Source of the DNA: Paracoccus everestensis
GTDB taxonomy: Bacteria > Pseudomonadota > Alphaproteobacteria > Rhodobacterales > Rhodobacteraceae
Assembly: GCF_021491915.1 (NCBI RefSeq)
Contig: NZ_CP090836.1
Span: 1,350,501-1,414,500, forward strand
Reading direction: 5' to 3'
DNA: 64,000 nucleotides
The notes under the pieces are model-generated. The model worked only from the letters and a program-made list of their open reading frames with translations, did not search any database and was not told where the DNA came from. Both the position numbers and the translations under genes were made by a program. Shown here in pieces: positions 10,008 through 19,322 of this stretch; within the stretch, counting starts at the first letter, position 1, and each line of letters begins with the position of its first letter.

Positions 10008-10151
10008 TTAGGCTGCGCGGCGCGTTTCGATCACGCGCGGTGCTTCCTCGCGGGTGAAATAAGCGAACATCTGATCCAGCACGGCATCGGCCTGGGCCTG
10101 CAACTTGCGGGCGCTGATGCTGAGGGGTTGTGTGTCTTGTGCCATTGTCAT
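10008..10151 (-). CDS. Micro-protein of unknown function behind PhaR-like operators
   Basis: A 47-residue open frame from ATG 10151 (alternatives in the same frame: 10145, 10205 and 10214, the last giving 68 residues). The sequence is mostly amphipathic helix: LSISARKLQAQADAVLDQMF then AYFTREEAPRVIETRR. I do not recognise the family. Two GCTGC-N3-GCAGC palindromes lie directly upstream at 10216-10260, so expression may follow polyhydroxybutyrate status; a small granule-associated or granule-responsive protein would fit, but that is inference. It follows tyrS on the same strand. The two longest starts would place the operators inside or against the coding region, so an internal start is preferred. 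Confidence 0.5.
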   Translation of the reverse strand: MTMAQDTQPLSISARKLQAQADAVLDQMFAYFTREEAPRVIETRRAA

Positions 10152-10215
10152 GTCTTTCGGGTCGAAGTGGTTCTCCCACGATGAAAGATAGGGGCGGTAT
10201 GCCATGGTGTCCATT

Positions 10216-10260
10216 GCTGCGACGCAGCGTAAACCCCCCTTGCAATGCTGCCATGCAGCA
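10216..10260. promoter_or_regulatory. Two PhaR-like palindromes
   Basis: GCTGC-GAC-GCAGC at 10216-10228 and TGCTGC-CAT-GCAGCA at 10246-10260 are both perfect palindromes with 3-base spacers. Their centres are 31 bases apart, about three helical turns. The pattern matches the CTGC-N3/4-GCAG consensus reported for the polyhydroxyalkanoate repressor PhaR of Paracoccus and Rhodobacter. They lie between the tyrS stop and the micro-protein gene, in its promoter position. Confidence 0.55.
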
Positions 10261-10266
10261 GATGCA

Positions 10267-11511
10267 TCAGCCGATCTGGACCATCCGGTGCTTCTTCTTG
10301 CCCACCGACACCTTCAGCCCGTCCCCGATCAGCGCCGCGTCCACCACCATCTGCGGATCGGACACTGCCTGGTTGTTCAGCCGCAACCCCCCCTCGGCGA
10401 TCAGGCGCTTGGCCTCTTTTCCCGAAGCCGTGATGCCCGTCTGCACCAGCAGTTGCGCCACGGTCAGGCCGCCTGACAGCACATCGGCAGGAACCATCGC
10501 GGTTTCCAGGTCACCCCCCGCGCCGCCCTGTTCAAAGACCTCGCGCGCGGTTGCCTCGGCGCGGGCCGCGGCGTCCGCCCCGTGCAGCAGGGTCGTGACC
10601 TCGTTCGCCAGGCGGATCTTGGCCTCGTTGATCTCGGACCCTTGCAGGGCGCCCAGACGGTCGCATTCGCTGACCGGCAGTTCGGTGTACAGCTTCAGGA
10701 ACCGCCCAACATCGGCATCCGTGGTGTTGCGCCAGAACTGCCAGAAGTCATAGGGCGACAGCATCGCCCCGTTCAGCCAGACGGCACCACCGGCCGACTT
10801 GCCCATCTTGCGCCCGTCGCTGGTCGTCAGCAGCGGAGAGGTCAGCCCCCAGACCACCGCATCGTCCACCCGCCGGGTCAGGTCTATGCCGTTGACGATA
10901 TTGCCCCATTGATCCGACCCGCCCATCTGCAACCGGCAGCCATAGCGGCGGTGCAGTTCCAGGAAGTCATAGGCCTGCAGGATCATGTAGTTGAATTCCA
11001 GGAAGGACAGCGACTGTTCGCGATCCAGCCGGGATTTGACCGATTCAAAGGACAGCATCCGGTTGACGCTGAAATGGCGCCCGATGTCACGCAGGAATTC
11101 CAGATAGTTCAGCCCGTCCAGCCATTCGGCATTGTTCAGCATGGTGGCCGCGTTGTCGCCATAGGACAGATAGCGCGCAAAAACCTGCTGCATCCCGTCG
11201 ATATTGGACTGGATCGCGGCATCGTCCAGCAAGGGTCGTTCCTCGGACCGGAAGGACGGGTCGCCCACCTTGGTCGTGCCCCCGCCCATCAGCGTGATCG
11301 GGCGGTTGCCGGTCTTCTGGAACCACCGCAGCATCATGATGTTCAGCAGATGGCCGACGTGCAGCGACGCCGCCGTCGCGTCATAGCCGATATAGGCCGT
11401 GACCGGCCCCTCCAGCAGCGCCCCGTCCAGTGCCGCATAATCCGTGCAATCGGCGACATAGCCGCGCTCGATCATCACGCGCAGGAAATCGGACTTGGGC
11501 TGAAAGGTCAT
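10267..11511 (-). CDS. tyrS: Tyrosyl-tRNA synthetase
   Basis: Charges tRNA-Tyr with tyrosine. The 414 residues have class I signatures: [12 protein letters not shown] near residue 48 (HIGH motif), [12 protein letters not shown] near residue 235 (KMSKS motif), and a C-terminal S4-type RNA-binding domain ([17 protein letters not shown]). The ATG at 11511 is chosen because [18 protein letters not shown] is the conserved start; the longer open frame lacks support. It diverges from anmK with about 60 bases between starts. Confidence 0.96.
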   Translation of the reverse strand: MTFQPKSDFLRVMIERGYVADCTDYAALDGALLEGPVTAYIGYDATAASLHVGHLLNIMMLRWFQKTGNRPITLMGGGTTKVGDPSFRSEERPLLDDAAIQSNIDGMQQVFARYLSYGDNAATMLNNAEWLDGLNYLEFLRDIGRHFSVNRMLSFESVKSRLDREQSLSFLEFNYMILQAYDFLELHRRYGCRLQMGGSDQWGNIVNGIDLTRRVDDAVVWGLTSPLLTTSDGRKMGKSAGGAVWLNGAMLSPYDFWQFWRNTTDADVGRFLKLYTELPVSECDRLGALQGSEINEAKIRLANEVTTLLHGADAAARAEATAREVFEQGGAGGDLETAMVPADVLSGGLTVAQLLVQTGITASGKEAKRLIAEGGLRLNNQAVSDPQMVVDAALIGDGLKVSVGKKKHRMVQIG

Positions 11512-11570
11512 GGGCTTCTTCCTTCTGGTCGGGGCGGATATACCGGCTAGGGCAGGGAAGGAAAAGCGCG

Positions 11571-12698
11571 ATGATCCGGGTTCTGGGAATGATGTCGGGC
11601 ACCTCGATGGACGGGGTGGACGCGGCGATGATCGAAACCGACGGCGTGCGGATCGGCGGTTTTGGCCGCAGCGGGTTCCGCGCTTACTCTGACAACGAAT
11701 CCGCTGCGCTGCATGGGGCGCTTGGCCGCTGGCCGGGAGCGGCGGGGGTGGCAGACGCCGCTGCAATCTCGGTTGAAAGCCACATGGCCCTAGCCGCCGA
11801 TTTTCCCGAAGCCGAGTTGATCGGCTATCACGGCCAGACCCTGGCCCATGATCCGCAGGGCAGGGGGACGCATCAGGCGGGCGACGGCGCGCTGCTGGCG
11901 CGGCAGGCGGATCGCCCGGTCGTCTGGAATTTTCGGACCGAAGATGTGCGCCAGGGTGGCGAAGGCGCGCCTTTGGCGCCGTTCTTCCATTGGGCCTGCG
12001 CGGCCTGGGCTGCGGGGCAGGGGCTGCTGCCCGCGCAGCCGGTGGCTTTCCTGAACCTGGGCGGGGTGGGCAACATCACCTGGGTCGATCCCACGGCGCC
12101 AGCGCCTGAAGCGGCGGGGGCCTGCCTCGCCTTCGACACCGGACCAGCCAATGCGCCGATCAACGACCTAACACGGCGCAGGCTGCGCCGCAGTCACGAT
12201 GCGGACGGTGCGCTTGCCGCCGCGGGCCGGGCGGATGACGGCATCGTCGCGGATTTTCTGAGCCATCGCTGGTTCGACCGCCCGCCACCCAAGTCGCTGG
12301 ACCGCGACCAGTTCGCGGGCCTTGTCGCCTCCGTGGAACCGCTGTCGGATGCCGATGCCGCCGCCACCCTGGTTGCCGCCTTGACAGGCGCGGTCGCGGC
12401 CGGGTTCCGCTGGCTGCCCTCCGTTCCTGCCGCCGTGCTGGTTTGCGGCGGTGGGCGGCATAACCTCGTGATCATGGAACACCTGGCGATGGCGCTGCCC
12501 TGCGATGTCCAGAAGGTCGAGGCTGCGGGCCTGGACGGTGATATGCTGGAAGCGCAGGCCTTTGGCTGGCTGGCTGCGCGTGTCCTGCAAGGATTGCCGA
12601 CCTCGGGGCCTTCCACGACCGGTGTTCCCGCACCCTGTTGCGGCGGGCGGATCAGTTATCCGCGCCGCACGCGCCGATTTTTTCCGACGCGCCCTTGA
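11571..12698 (+). CDS. anmK: Anhydro-N-acetylmuramic acid kinase
   Basis: Phosphorylates and opens 1,6-anhydroMurNAc in peptidoglycan recycling. The 375 residues carry the ASKHA nucleotide-binding start [17 protein letters not shown] (residues 6-22), [26 protein letters not shown] and the adenosine-site text [16 protein letters not shown]. The open frame extends upstream over tyrS; ATG 11571 begins the conserved N-terminus, with AGGGAAGGA 8 bases before it. The last about 14 residues (after GGRISYP) extend past the usual end of the family and are arginine-rich, possibly from a shifted stop. Confidence 0.93.
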   Translation: MIRVLGMMSGTSMDGVDAAMIETDGVRIGGFGRSGFRAYSDNESAALHGALGRWPGAAGVADAAAISVESHMALAADFPEAELIGYHGQTLAHDPQGRGTHQAGDGALLARQADRPVVWNFRTEDVRQGGEGAPLAPFFHWACAAWAAGQGLLPAQPVAFLNLGGVGNITWVDPTAPAPEAAGACLAFDTGPANAPINDLTRRRLRRSHDADGALAAAGRADDGIVADFLSHRWFDRPPPKSLDRDQFAGLVASVEPLSDADAAATLVAALTGAVAAGFRWLPSVPAAVLVCGGGRHNLVIMEHLAMALPCDVQKVEAAGLDGDMLEAQAFGWLAARVLQGLPTSGPSTTGVPAPCCGGRISYPRRTRRFFPTRP

Positions 12699-12729
12699 CG
12701 GGGGCGATGTGTCTGCGTAAACCGCCCCT

Positions 12730-12756
12730 CACCCCGAAGGGCGATCTGTCGGGGTG
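12730..12756 (+). terminator. Hairpin between anmK and tRNA-Asp
   Basis: 8-bp stem CACCCCGA/TCGGGGTG (12730-12737 with 12749-12756) with an 11-base loop, 32 bases after the anmK stop and 8 bases before the first tRNA. It probably separates the two transcripts; no T-run is seen. Confidence 0.4.
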
Positions 12757-12764
12757 GTGAGTGT

Positions 12765-12841
12765 GCGGTTGTAGCTCAGTTGGTTAGAGTACCGGCCTGT
12801 CACGCCGGGGGTCGCGGGTTCGAGCCCCGTCAACCGCGCCA
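12765..12841 (+). tRNA. tRNA-Asp (GTC), copy 1
   Basis: 77-base cloverleaf: acceptor GCGGTTG/CAACCGC, D-arm GCTCAGTTGGTTAGAGT, anticodon loop CTGTCAC with anticodon GTC, T-arm GGGTTCGAGCCCC, and an encoded CCA end. It is identical to the copy 103 bases downstream. Confidence 0.97.
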
Positions 12842-12867
12842 CACACACCATTCGCCCGGATATATGC

Positions 12868-12944
12868 GCGGTTGTAGCTCAGTTGGTTAGAGTACCGGCC
12901 TGTCACGCCGGGGGTCGCGGGTTCGAGCCCCGTCAACCGCGCCA
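12868..12944 (+). tRNA. tRNA-Asp (GTC), copy 2
   Basis: Identical 77-base repeat of the preceding tRNA, again with encoded CCA. It is followed by a run of six T at about 12953-12958 that could end the transcript. Both tRNAs probably come from one precursor. Confidence 0.97.
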
Positions 12945-13017
12945 TATCCCCCTTTTTTGATCTAACATTTCCTGTGCTTGTCCGCTAAGACGTAACCCCG
13001 CTGGCGGAGGATTGCGA

Positions 13018-14295
13018 ATGGACACTGGCATGACCGACCAAGACAACGCAACGGCGCTGATCGCCCGGATGGGCGAGGCCGCGCGCGCGGCGGCGGTGGC
13101 TTTGGCGCAGGCCACAGCCGGGCAGAAGCACACGGCCCTGATCCGCGCCGCCGATGCGCTGCGGGATCGTCAGGCCGACATCCTGGCTGCGAACGAAAAG
13201 GATATGCAGTTTGGCCGCGACAAGGGCCTAGCCGAATCCATGCTGGACAGGCTGCGCCTGGATCCCGACCGCCTGCGCGGCATCGAGGACGGGCTGCGCG
13301 CCGTAGCCGAACAGCCCGATCCGGTGGGCGAGGTCGTGGCAGAATGGGACCGCCCGAACGGGCTGCATATCCAACGGGTCCGCACCCCCATCGGCGTGAT
13401 CGGTGTCATCTATGAAAGCCGTCCGAACGTGACCGCAGATGCGGGCGCCCTGGCGTTGAAATCCGGCAACGCGGTGATCCTGCGGGGCGGGTCGGAAAGC
13501 CTGCATTCCGCCCGTGCGATCCACGCCTGCATGGTCGAAGGGCTGCGCCAGGCGGGTCTGCCCGAAGCCGCGATCCAGCTTGTGCCGACCCGCGACCGTG
13601 ACGCCGTAACCGCCATGCTGCAAGCGCAAGGGCTGATCGACGTGATCATTCCGCGCGGCGGCAAGGGCTTGGTCGGGCTGGTTCAGCGCGAGGCGCGGGT
13701 GCCGGTCTTTGCGCATCTGGAAGGCATCTGCCACATCTATGTCGATGCCGCCGCCGACCCAGAGAAGGCGCTTCGCGTGGTGTTGAACGCCAAGACCCGT
13801 CGCACCGGCATCTGCGGCGCGGCGGAATGCCTGCTGATCGACCAAGCCTATCACGCCAAGCACGGTCCCGCGTTGATCGAGGCCCTGCTGGAGGCGGGGG
13901 TCGAGGTCCGCGCGGATGAAGCCCTGGCGGGGATACCGGGCACGGTTCCGGCGCAGCCCGACGACTTCGGGCGTGAATTCCTGGACATGATCATTGCCGC
14001 AAGGCTGGTCGATGGCGTGGACGAGGCCATCGCCCATATCCGCCGGTATGGCAGCCAGCATACCGAATCGATCCTGACCGAAGATGACGCGACAGCGCAG
14101 CGGTTCCTGGCCGGACTGGACAGTGCGATCCTGATGCACAACGCCTCGACCCAGTTCGCCGATGGCGGGGAATTCGGAATGGGCGCGGAAATCGGCATCG
14201 CCACGGGCAAGATGCACGCGCGTGGTCCGGTGGGGGCGGAACAACTGACCAGCTTCAAATACCTGGTCCGGGGCGACGGGACGATTCGCGCCTGA
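13018..14295 (+). CDS. proA: Gamma-glutamyl phosphate reductase
   Basis: Reduces gamma-glutamyl phosphate to glutamate semialdehyde in proline synthesis (NADPH). The 425 residues match Pro[31 protein letters not shown], and the catalytic cysteine at about residue 266 in [15 protein letters not shown]; the C-terminal [12 protein letters not shown] is typical. GGAGG lies 7 bases before the ATG at 13018, which is preferred to the upstream in-frame TTG. proB is not adjacent here. Confidence 0.95.
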   Translation: MDTGMTDQDNATALIARMGEAARAAAVALAQATAGQKHTALIRAADALRDRQADILAANEKDMQFGRDKGLAESMLDRLRLDPDRLRGIEDGLRAVAEQPDPVGEVVAEWDRPNGLHIQRVRTPIGVIGVIYESRPNVTADAGALALKSGNAVILRGGSESLHSARAIHACMVEGLRQAGLPEAAIQLVPTRDRDAVTAMLQAQGLIDVIIPRGGKGLVGLVQREARVPVFAHLEGICHIYVDAAADPEKALRVVLNAKTRRTGICGAAECLLIDQAYHAKHGPALIEALLEAGVEVRADEALAGIPGTVPAQPDDFGREFLDMIIAARLVDGVDEAIAHIRRYGSQHTESILTEDDATAQRFLAGLDSAILMHNASTQFADGGEFGMGAEIGIATGKMHARGPVGAEQLTSFKYLVRGDGTIRA

Positions 14296-14322
14296 TTCCC
14301 TGGGCCTGGACCGTGGCCGGGA

Positions 14323-14946
14323 TCAGAATGCGATCTCGGCCCCCTTTTCGTCCATATCCCAGGCAGGCTGGCGGTTTGCATCGGCAAGGGCTTGGGCCAG
14401 AAGGGCAAAGTGAACCTCGGACGGGGCGGGGGTCCGGGGATCGTCGCCGCCCAGCCAGGCCCACAGGGCGGGATCCTGCTTGACCCGGTCGGCCTGTCCC
14501 ACCAGCCGCCACCGGCCCCCGTCATGGACCACCGTGACGGCACCTCCCCAAGGCAGGGCGCTTTCCAGACACATCATTGCCAGCATGATCATGCGCAGTT
14601 CCACGCGGGCGAAATCGCCCTCGGCCTCCAGTTGGACACGCAGGCGGCCCTGACCAGAAAAGCCGTCCAGAAGTTGCGCCAGACTTGCCCGAGACACGCG
14701 TTGATCGCCTTGTACCTGACCGAACGCCACGCGGAACAACTGGATGCGCGCGCGTGCCGCCGCCACCGATTCCGCGATCAGCATGAGTTCGGGACTGGCG
14801 CCGATGCCCGGAAATTCCGGCGACATTTCCAGCAGTTCCACCCCGTTGCCGATGGCCCCCAAAGGTGAGACCAGGTCATGGCACAGCCGCGAGCCAAGCA
14901 GTTGCGCCAGATCGGCCTGCGCGATGCGCGTTGTATCGGGGGTCAT
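14323..14946 (-). CDS. chpT: Histidine phosphotransferase ChpT
   Basis: Relays phosphate from the hybrid kinase CckA to the cell-cycle regulator CtrA, which in Rhodobacteraceae governs motility and gene-transfer-agent functions. The 207 residues begin with the dimerisation and phosphotransfer helix GSRLCHDLVSPLGAIGNG; H23 is the phospho-accepting histidine. A degenerate kinase-like ATPase fold follows (ELRMIMLAMMCLESALPWGG) without visible N and G boxes, as in ChpT. It is convergent with proA and diverges from the DUF3553 gene, with only 39 bases between starts. Confidence 0.88.
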   Translation of the reverse strand: MTPDTTRIAQADLAQLLGSRLCHDLVSPLGAIGNGVELLEMSPEFPGIGASPELMLIAESVAAARARIQLFRVAFGQVQGDQRVSRASLAQLLDGFSGQGRLRVQLEAEGDFARVELRMIMLAMMCLESALPWGGAVTVVHDGGRWRLVGQADRVKQDPALWAWLGGDDPRTPAPSEVHFALLAQALADANRQPAWDMDEKGAEIAF

Positions 14947-14985
14947 GCGGCGTTACCTTTCACGAAGTCACGAAGGGGGTTTGCC

Positions 14986-15165
14986 GTGAACGAAATCCTG
15001 GAACCCGGCATGATCGTCAGACATCCCGGCGCGCCCGAATGGGGGGAAGGCCAGGTGCAATCACGCATCGGCGACCGGATCACGGTCAATTTCGCCGAAG
15101 CCGGAAAGCAGGTGATAGACGGCAGGCGGGTTTCACTGGATATCGTCTGGTCGCACGGCGGCTAA
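14986..15165 (+). CDS. DUF3553 protein
   Basis: 59-residue protein of the DUF3553 family (LEPGMIVRHPGAPEWGEGQV, then RITVNFAEAGKQVIDG), a small all-beta module also found at the end of some UvrD/Rep-type helicases. Its function is not established. The start is GTG 14986 with GAAGGGGG upstream; the longer in-frame extension to 14878 lies over chpT and is not used. It diverges from chpT. Confidence 0.82.
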   Translation: MNEILEPGMIVRHPGAPEWGEGQVQSRIGDRITVNFAEAGKQVIDGRRVSLDIVWSHGG

Positions 15166-15291
15166 GCGGTTCATGCAGAACGATTGCAACCTTTGATTGT
15201 CTGGCGCAAGCCGTCTTGCGGCTGTCCATGACGTTTGTGGCAGCCTGCTGCATCGTTGCAATGCCCGGCCTTGCGCCATAGAAGGACCGCG

Positions 15292-16101
15292 ATGCCCATG
15301 TCCGCCGCTGCCGCCCGCACCAAATCCGACCCATCCTTTTTCGACATCCGCCTGGCTGTGTCGGAACAGGATCTGCTGGCCGCGCAGCGCCTGCGCTATC
15401 GCGTCTTCGTCGAGGAACTGGGCGGCGACGGTCCCCTGGTCGATCACGACCGACGGCTGGAACGCGACGACTTCGATCCCGTCGTGGACCACCTGTGCCT
15501 GATCGACAACCGCCGGTCTGCGGACGACCTAGACCATGTGGTGGGCGTGTATCGCCTGCTGCGCGGCGACCGGGCCCAAGATTTCGGGCGTTTTTACTGC
15601 GATGCGGAATACGATTTGACGCCGCTGCGCCAGTCCGGGCGGCCGCTGCTGGAACTGGGCCGGTCCTGCGTCGATCCGTCCTGCCGGGGCGGGTCGGGGA
15701 TGTTCCTGTTATGGAATGCGCTTGCCGATTATGTGCTGGACCATGGGATCCAAGTCCTGTTCGGCGTGGCCAGCTTTCACGGCACCGATCCGGCGACGCT
15801 GGCGCCTTCGCTCAGTTGGCTGCACCACCATCATCTTGCGCCCTCGGACCTGCGCCCCCGCGCGCAGCCCGAGGGGTTTCACAGCATGGACCTGATCCCC
15901 GCCGACAGGCTGGACCGGCGCGCCGCGCTGATCGGGATGCCCGCGCTGATCAAGGCCTATCTGCGGCTGGGCGGCATGGTGGGCGAGGGGGCGTTCATAG
16001 ACCGCGCCTTCAACACCACCGACGTGTTTCTGCTGATGGACACCGCCGCGATGTCGGACAAGCACCGACAGTTCTATGAAAGCCGCTGGCAGCCGCAATG
16101 A
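15292..16101 (+). CDS. olsB: L-ornithine N-acyltransferase (OlsB-type)
   Basis: Transfers a 3-hydroxyacyl chain from ACP to ornithine, making lyso-ornithine lipid, the first step of phosphorus-free ornithine-lipid synthesis. The 269 residues have the GNAT/hemolysin-like pattern: QRLRYRVFVEELGG near residue 32, VVGVYRLLRG, and ELGRSCVDPSCRGG near residue 125. GAAGGA lies 6 bases before the ATG. Its stop overlaps the olsA start (ATGA), the usual coupled olsBA arrangement. Such genes are often induced by phosphate limitation, but no clear Pho box is seen. Confidence 0.9.
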   Translation: MPMSAAAARTKSDPSFFDIRLAVSEQDLLAAQRLRYRVFVEELGGDGPLVDHDRRLERDDFDPVVDHLCLIDNRRSADDLDHVVGVYRLLRGDRAQDFGRFYCDAEYDLTPLRQSGRPLLELGRSCVDPSCRGGSGMFLLWNALADYVLDHGIQVLFGVASFHGTDPATLAPSLSWLHHHHLAPSDLRPRAQPEGFHSMDLIPADRLDRRAALIGMPALIKAYLRLGGMVGEGAFIDRAFNTTDVFLLMDTAAMSDKHRQFYESRWQPQ

Positions 16102-16946
16102 TCCCGCCGTCTTCCGTTGATCCAGGGCGAGGCGATGCGACCTGGCGCGACGCAGTGCCGCCTGTGGCCCGACCCCAAGACTTGCGCGATTGGATTCGGG
16201 TTCTGCGCCGGGGTGCGAGTGCGGTTCTGGCGCTGCTGGTGGGCGTGCTGCTGATCCTGCCCTTGCGCGGGATCGAGCGTCTGTTCCACGGTCAACGCCG
16301 CCCCTGGACAGGACCGTTGGTGCAGATCGTCTGCCGCCTGGCTCTGGCCTGCATCGGCATCCGCTGGCAGCGGCTGGGGGTGCCCATGCGCGGCCCCGGC
16401 GCGGTCGTGGCCAACCATTCAAGCTGGCTGGACATCCTGGTGCTGAACGCTGCCATGCCGGTGTTTTTCGTCAGCAAGTCCGAGGTCGCGGGCTGGCCAG
16501 GCATCAATATCCTGACGCGGGTGACGAACACCCATTTCGTCGTCCGCGATCCCCGGCTGGCCCAGGCCCAGGCCGGTGAATTCGCGGCGCGCATCAGCGC
16601 AGGCCACCGGTTGCTGTTCTTTCCCGAAGGCACCTCGACCGACGGGCGGCGCCTGCTGCCCTTCAAGCCGACGCTGTTCCAGGGGTTCCTGGACCCGGCG
16701 CTGCCACGGGGACTGGCGATCCAGCCGGCCAGCACGGTTTACCAGGCGCCCGAAGGGGCCGATCCGCGTTTCTATGGCTGGTGGGGCGACATGGACCTAG
16801 GGCCGCATCTGCTGGCCGTGCTTGCGGCGCGGCGTCAGGGAACCGCGACGGTTATCCTGCATGATCCCATTCCGGTCGCCGGGCAGACGCGCAAGACGCT
16901 GGCCTTTGCTTGCGAAGAAGCCGTGCGCCAAGGTCTTGTCGCTTGA
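16098..16946 (+). CDS. olsA: Lyso-ornithine lipid O-acyltransferase (OlsA-type)
   Basis: Second step of ornithine-lipid synthesis; acylates the 3-hydroxyl of lyso-ornithine lipid at the inner membrane. The 282 residues have an N-terminal membrane helix (VLALLVGVLLILPL, about residues 43-57) and the PlsC acyltransferase motifs NHSSWLD (catalytic H107 and D112) and FPEGTSTDG near residue 176. It is coupled to olsB by a 4-base overlap. A general 1-acylglycerol-3-phosphate acyltransferase is the alternative; the olsB partner decides for OlsA. Confidence 0.9.
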   Translation: MIPPSSVDPGRGDATWRDAVPPVARPQDLRDWIRVLRRGASAVLALLVGVLLILPLRGIERLFHGQRRPWTGPLVQIVCRLALACIGIRWQRLGVPMRGPGAVVANHSSWLDILVLNAAMPVFFVSKSEVAGWPGINILTRVTNTHFVVRDPRLAQAQAGEFAARISAGHRLLFFPEGTSTDGRRLLPFKPTLFQGFLDPALPRGLAIQPASTVYQAPEGADPRFYGWWGDMDLGPHLLAVLAARRQGTATVILHDPIPVAGQTRKTLAFACEEAVRQGLVA

Positions 16947-17007
16947 TCGTGCGACCGATTGGACCATATTTGGTAGGATAACCTTTCGCAGCCCCTAGGG
17001 ACCCGTC

Positions 17008-19272
17008 ATGACCCGCTTTGCCGCGCCCATTGCCGAACAAATCTGGGACATGAAATACCGGCTGAAGGATGTCGAGGGCCGCGCTCTTGATGCCACGGTC
17101 GAGGATAGCTGGCGCCGCGTCGCGCGCGATCTGGCGCAGGTCGAGGCGAATCCCGCGGAATGGGAAGATCGCTTCTATGCCGCATTGCAGGATTTCAGGT
17201 TTCTGCCCGCAGGCCGGATTCTGGCAGGGGCCGGCACCGGGCGGTCGGTCACGTTGTTCAACTGTTTCGTCATGGGCACCATCGCCGACAGCATGGCGGG
17301 CATCTTCGATGCGCTGAAGGAGGCTGCGCTGACCATGCAGCAGGGCGGCGGCATCGGCTATGATTTCAGCACGCTGCGCCCCAAGGGGGCCGAGGTTCGG
17401 GGGGTGGCGGCCGATGCATCCGGCCCGCTGTCCTTCATGGATGTGTGGGATTCAATGTGCCGCACGATCATGTCTGCGGGGTCACGGCGGGGCGCGATGA
17501 TGGCGACCATGCGCTGCGATCACCCTGATATCGGCGATTTCATCGGGGCCAAGCGGGACAGCGCGCGGCTGCGCATGTTCAACCTGTCGGTGCTGGTGAC
17601 GGATGCCTTCATGCAGGCGGTCAAGGCGGACGGGCCCTGGGATCTGGTTTTCGGGGGCCGGGTCTATCAGACCGTCCCGGCGCGCGATCTGTGGAACCGG
17701 ATCATGCGCGCAACCTATGATTATGCCGAACCGGGCGTGATCTTCATCGACCGCATCAACCAGCAGAACAACCTGCATTATGCGGAAACCATCGCTGCCA
17801 CCAATCCCTGCGGGGAACAGCCGCTGCCCCCCTATGGCGCCTGCCTTCTGGGATCGGTGAACCTGGCGCGGCTGGTCGGCGACCCTTTTACCCCGCAGGC
17901 GCGGCTGGACATGGCGGCGCTTGACGACTTGGTTCGCGTGGCCGTGCGGATGATGGACAACGTGGTGGATGCCTCGCGCTTTCCCCTGCCGCAGCAGGCG
18001 GCCGAGGCGCAGGCCAAGCGCCGCATCGGTCTGGGTGTCACGGGCCTTGCCGATGCGCTGCTGATGCTGGGCCTGCGCTATGGCGCCCCGGCTGCGGTGG
18101 ACCAGACGCGCATCTGGATGAAAGCGATTGCGCGGTCGGCCTATCTGGCCAGCGCGGATCTGGCGCGGGAAAAGGGGGCATTTCCACTGTTCGACCGCGA
18201 TGCGTTCCTGGATTCGGGCTTCATGCGGAGGATGGACGGGGATGTGCGCGACGCGGTGGCGACCTATGGGATCCGCAACGCCCTGCTGACATCCATCGCG
18301 CCCACGGGGACGATCAGCCTTTATGCGGGCAACGTGTCCAGCGGGATCGAGCCGGTCTTTGCCTATGCCTATACCCGCAAGGTTCTTCAAAAGGACGGAT
18401 CGCGGACCGAGGAGGAGGTCGTCGATTACGCCGTCCAGATGTGGCGCGACCTGCATGGCGATGGACCCTTGCCCGGCCATTTCGCGAATGCCCAGACCTT
18501 GGCGCCCCAGGATCACGTCGCTATGCAGGCGGCAGCCCAGGAATGGGTGGACAGTTCCATTTCCAAGACGATCAACTGCCCCCCCGACATTTCCTTCGAG
18601 GATTTCAAGGAGGTCTATCTGTCCGCCTGGGATCTGGGCTGCAAGGGCTGCACGACCTATCGCCCGAACGACGTGACGGGCAGCGTGCTGTCGGTCAGCG
18701 AACAGGCCGAGGCGGTCCCCCAGGTCGATACCGGGGCCGATGTCGTCTATCTGACCGAGCCGCTGGACCGGCCGGCCGCCCTGGAAGGCGCGACCTACAA
18801 GCTGAAATGGCCCGCCAGCGAACACGCGATCTATATCACCATCAACGACATCATCCAGGCAGGCCATCGCCGCCCCTTCGAGATCTTCATCAACTCCAAG
18901 AACATGGAGCATTTTGCCTGGACCGTCGCCTTGACCCGCATGATCAGCGCGGTCTTCCGGCGCGGCGGCGATGTCAGCTTTGTGGTCGAGGAATTGAAGG
19001 CCGTCTTCGACCCACGCGGCGGGGCCTGGATGGGCGGCCGCTATGTCCCTTCGATCCTGGCCGCGATCGGGGGGGTTATCGAGCGCCACATGATCGCCAT
19101 CGGCTTTCTGGCAGGCGAGGGAATGGGCCTGAAGTCCGACCCGCATATTGAGGCAGTGGCCGTGGGAGAACGCCCCCTCGGCCAGGCCTGCCCGAGCTGC
19201 GGCCAATATGGAATGCGCATGAACGAAGGCTGCATGACCTGCCCCAACTGCGGGCATTCGAAATGTGGGTAA
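17008..19272 (+). CDS. nrdJ: Adenosylcobalamin-dependent ribonucleotide reductase
   Basis: Class II enzyme reducing ribonucleotides to deoxyribonucleotides using a B12-generated thiyl radical, so it works with or without oxygen. The 754 residues show FNCFVMG (C86 of the redox pair), QQGGGIGYDFSTLRPKG, NPCGEQ near residue 266 (radical-site asparagine, cysteine and glutamate), and a C-terminal zinc-ribbon-like tail CPSCGQYG...CPNCGHSKCG. AGGGA lies 8 bases before the ATG. It stands alone; I see no cobalamin riboswitch or clear NrdR boxes in the 60-base gap upstream. An IS630-type element follows closely. Confidence 0.95.
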   Translation: MTRFAAPIAEQIWDMKYRLKDVEGRALDATVEDSWRRVARDLAQVEANPAEWEDRFYAALQDFRFLPAGRILAGAGTGRSVTLFNCFVMGTIADSMAGIFDALKEAALTMQQGGGIGYDFSTLRPKGAEVRGVAADASGPLSFMDVWDSMCRTIMSAGSRRGAMMATMRCDHPDIGDFIGAKRDSARLRMFNLSVLVTDAFMQAVKADGPWDLVFGGRVYQTVPARDLWNRIMRATYDYAEPGVIFIDRINQQNNLHYAETIAATNPCGEQPLPPYGACLLGSVNLARLVGDPFTPQARLDMAALDDLVRVAVRMMDNVVDASRFPLPQQAAEAQAKRRIGLGVTGLADALLMLGLRYGAPAAVDQTRIWMKAIARSAYLASADLAREKGAFPLFDRDAFLDSGFMRRMDGDVRDAVATYGIRNALLTSIAPTGTISLYAGNVSSGIEPVFAYAYTRKVLQKDGSRTEEEVVDYAVQMWRDLHGDGPLPGHFANAQTLAPQDHVAMQAAAQEWVDSSISKTINCPPDISFEDFKEVYLSAWDLGCKGCTTYRPNDVTGSVLSVSEQAEAVPQVDTGADVVYLTEPLDRPAALEGATYKLKWPASEHAIYITINDIIQAGHRRPFEIFINSKNMEHFAWTVALTRMISAVFRRGGDVSFVVEELKAVFDPRGGAWMGGRYVPSILAAIGGVIERHMIAIGFLAGEGMGLKSDPHIEAVAVGERPLGQACPSCGQYGMRMNEGCMTCPNCGHSKCG

Positions 19273-19322
19273 AGCGTGGTGGGGTAGGCTGGTTGTGCCG
19301 CCGGCCATAATTTTTCCTTTTA

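Noticed and set aside
16947..17007. Cobalamin riboswitch or NrdR boxes before nrdJ
   Set aside because: The gap is only 61 bases and contains neither a B12-box-like segment nor paired NrdR motifs.
17482..19308. Long minus-strand frame of 608 codons
   Set aside because: Antisense to nrdJ, which has all catalytic residues.
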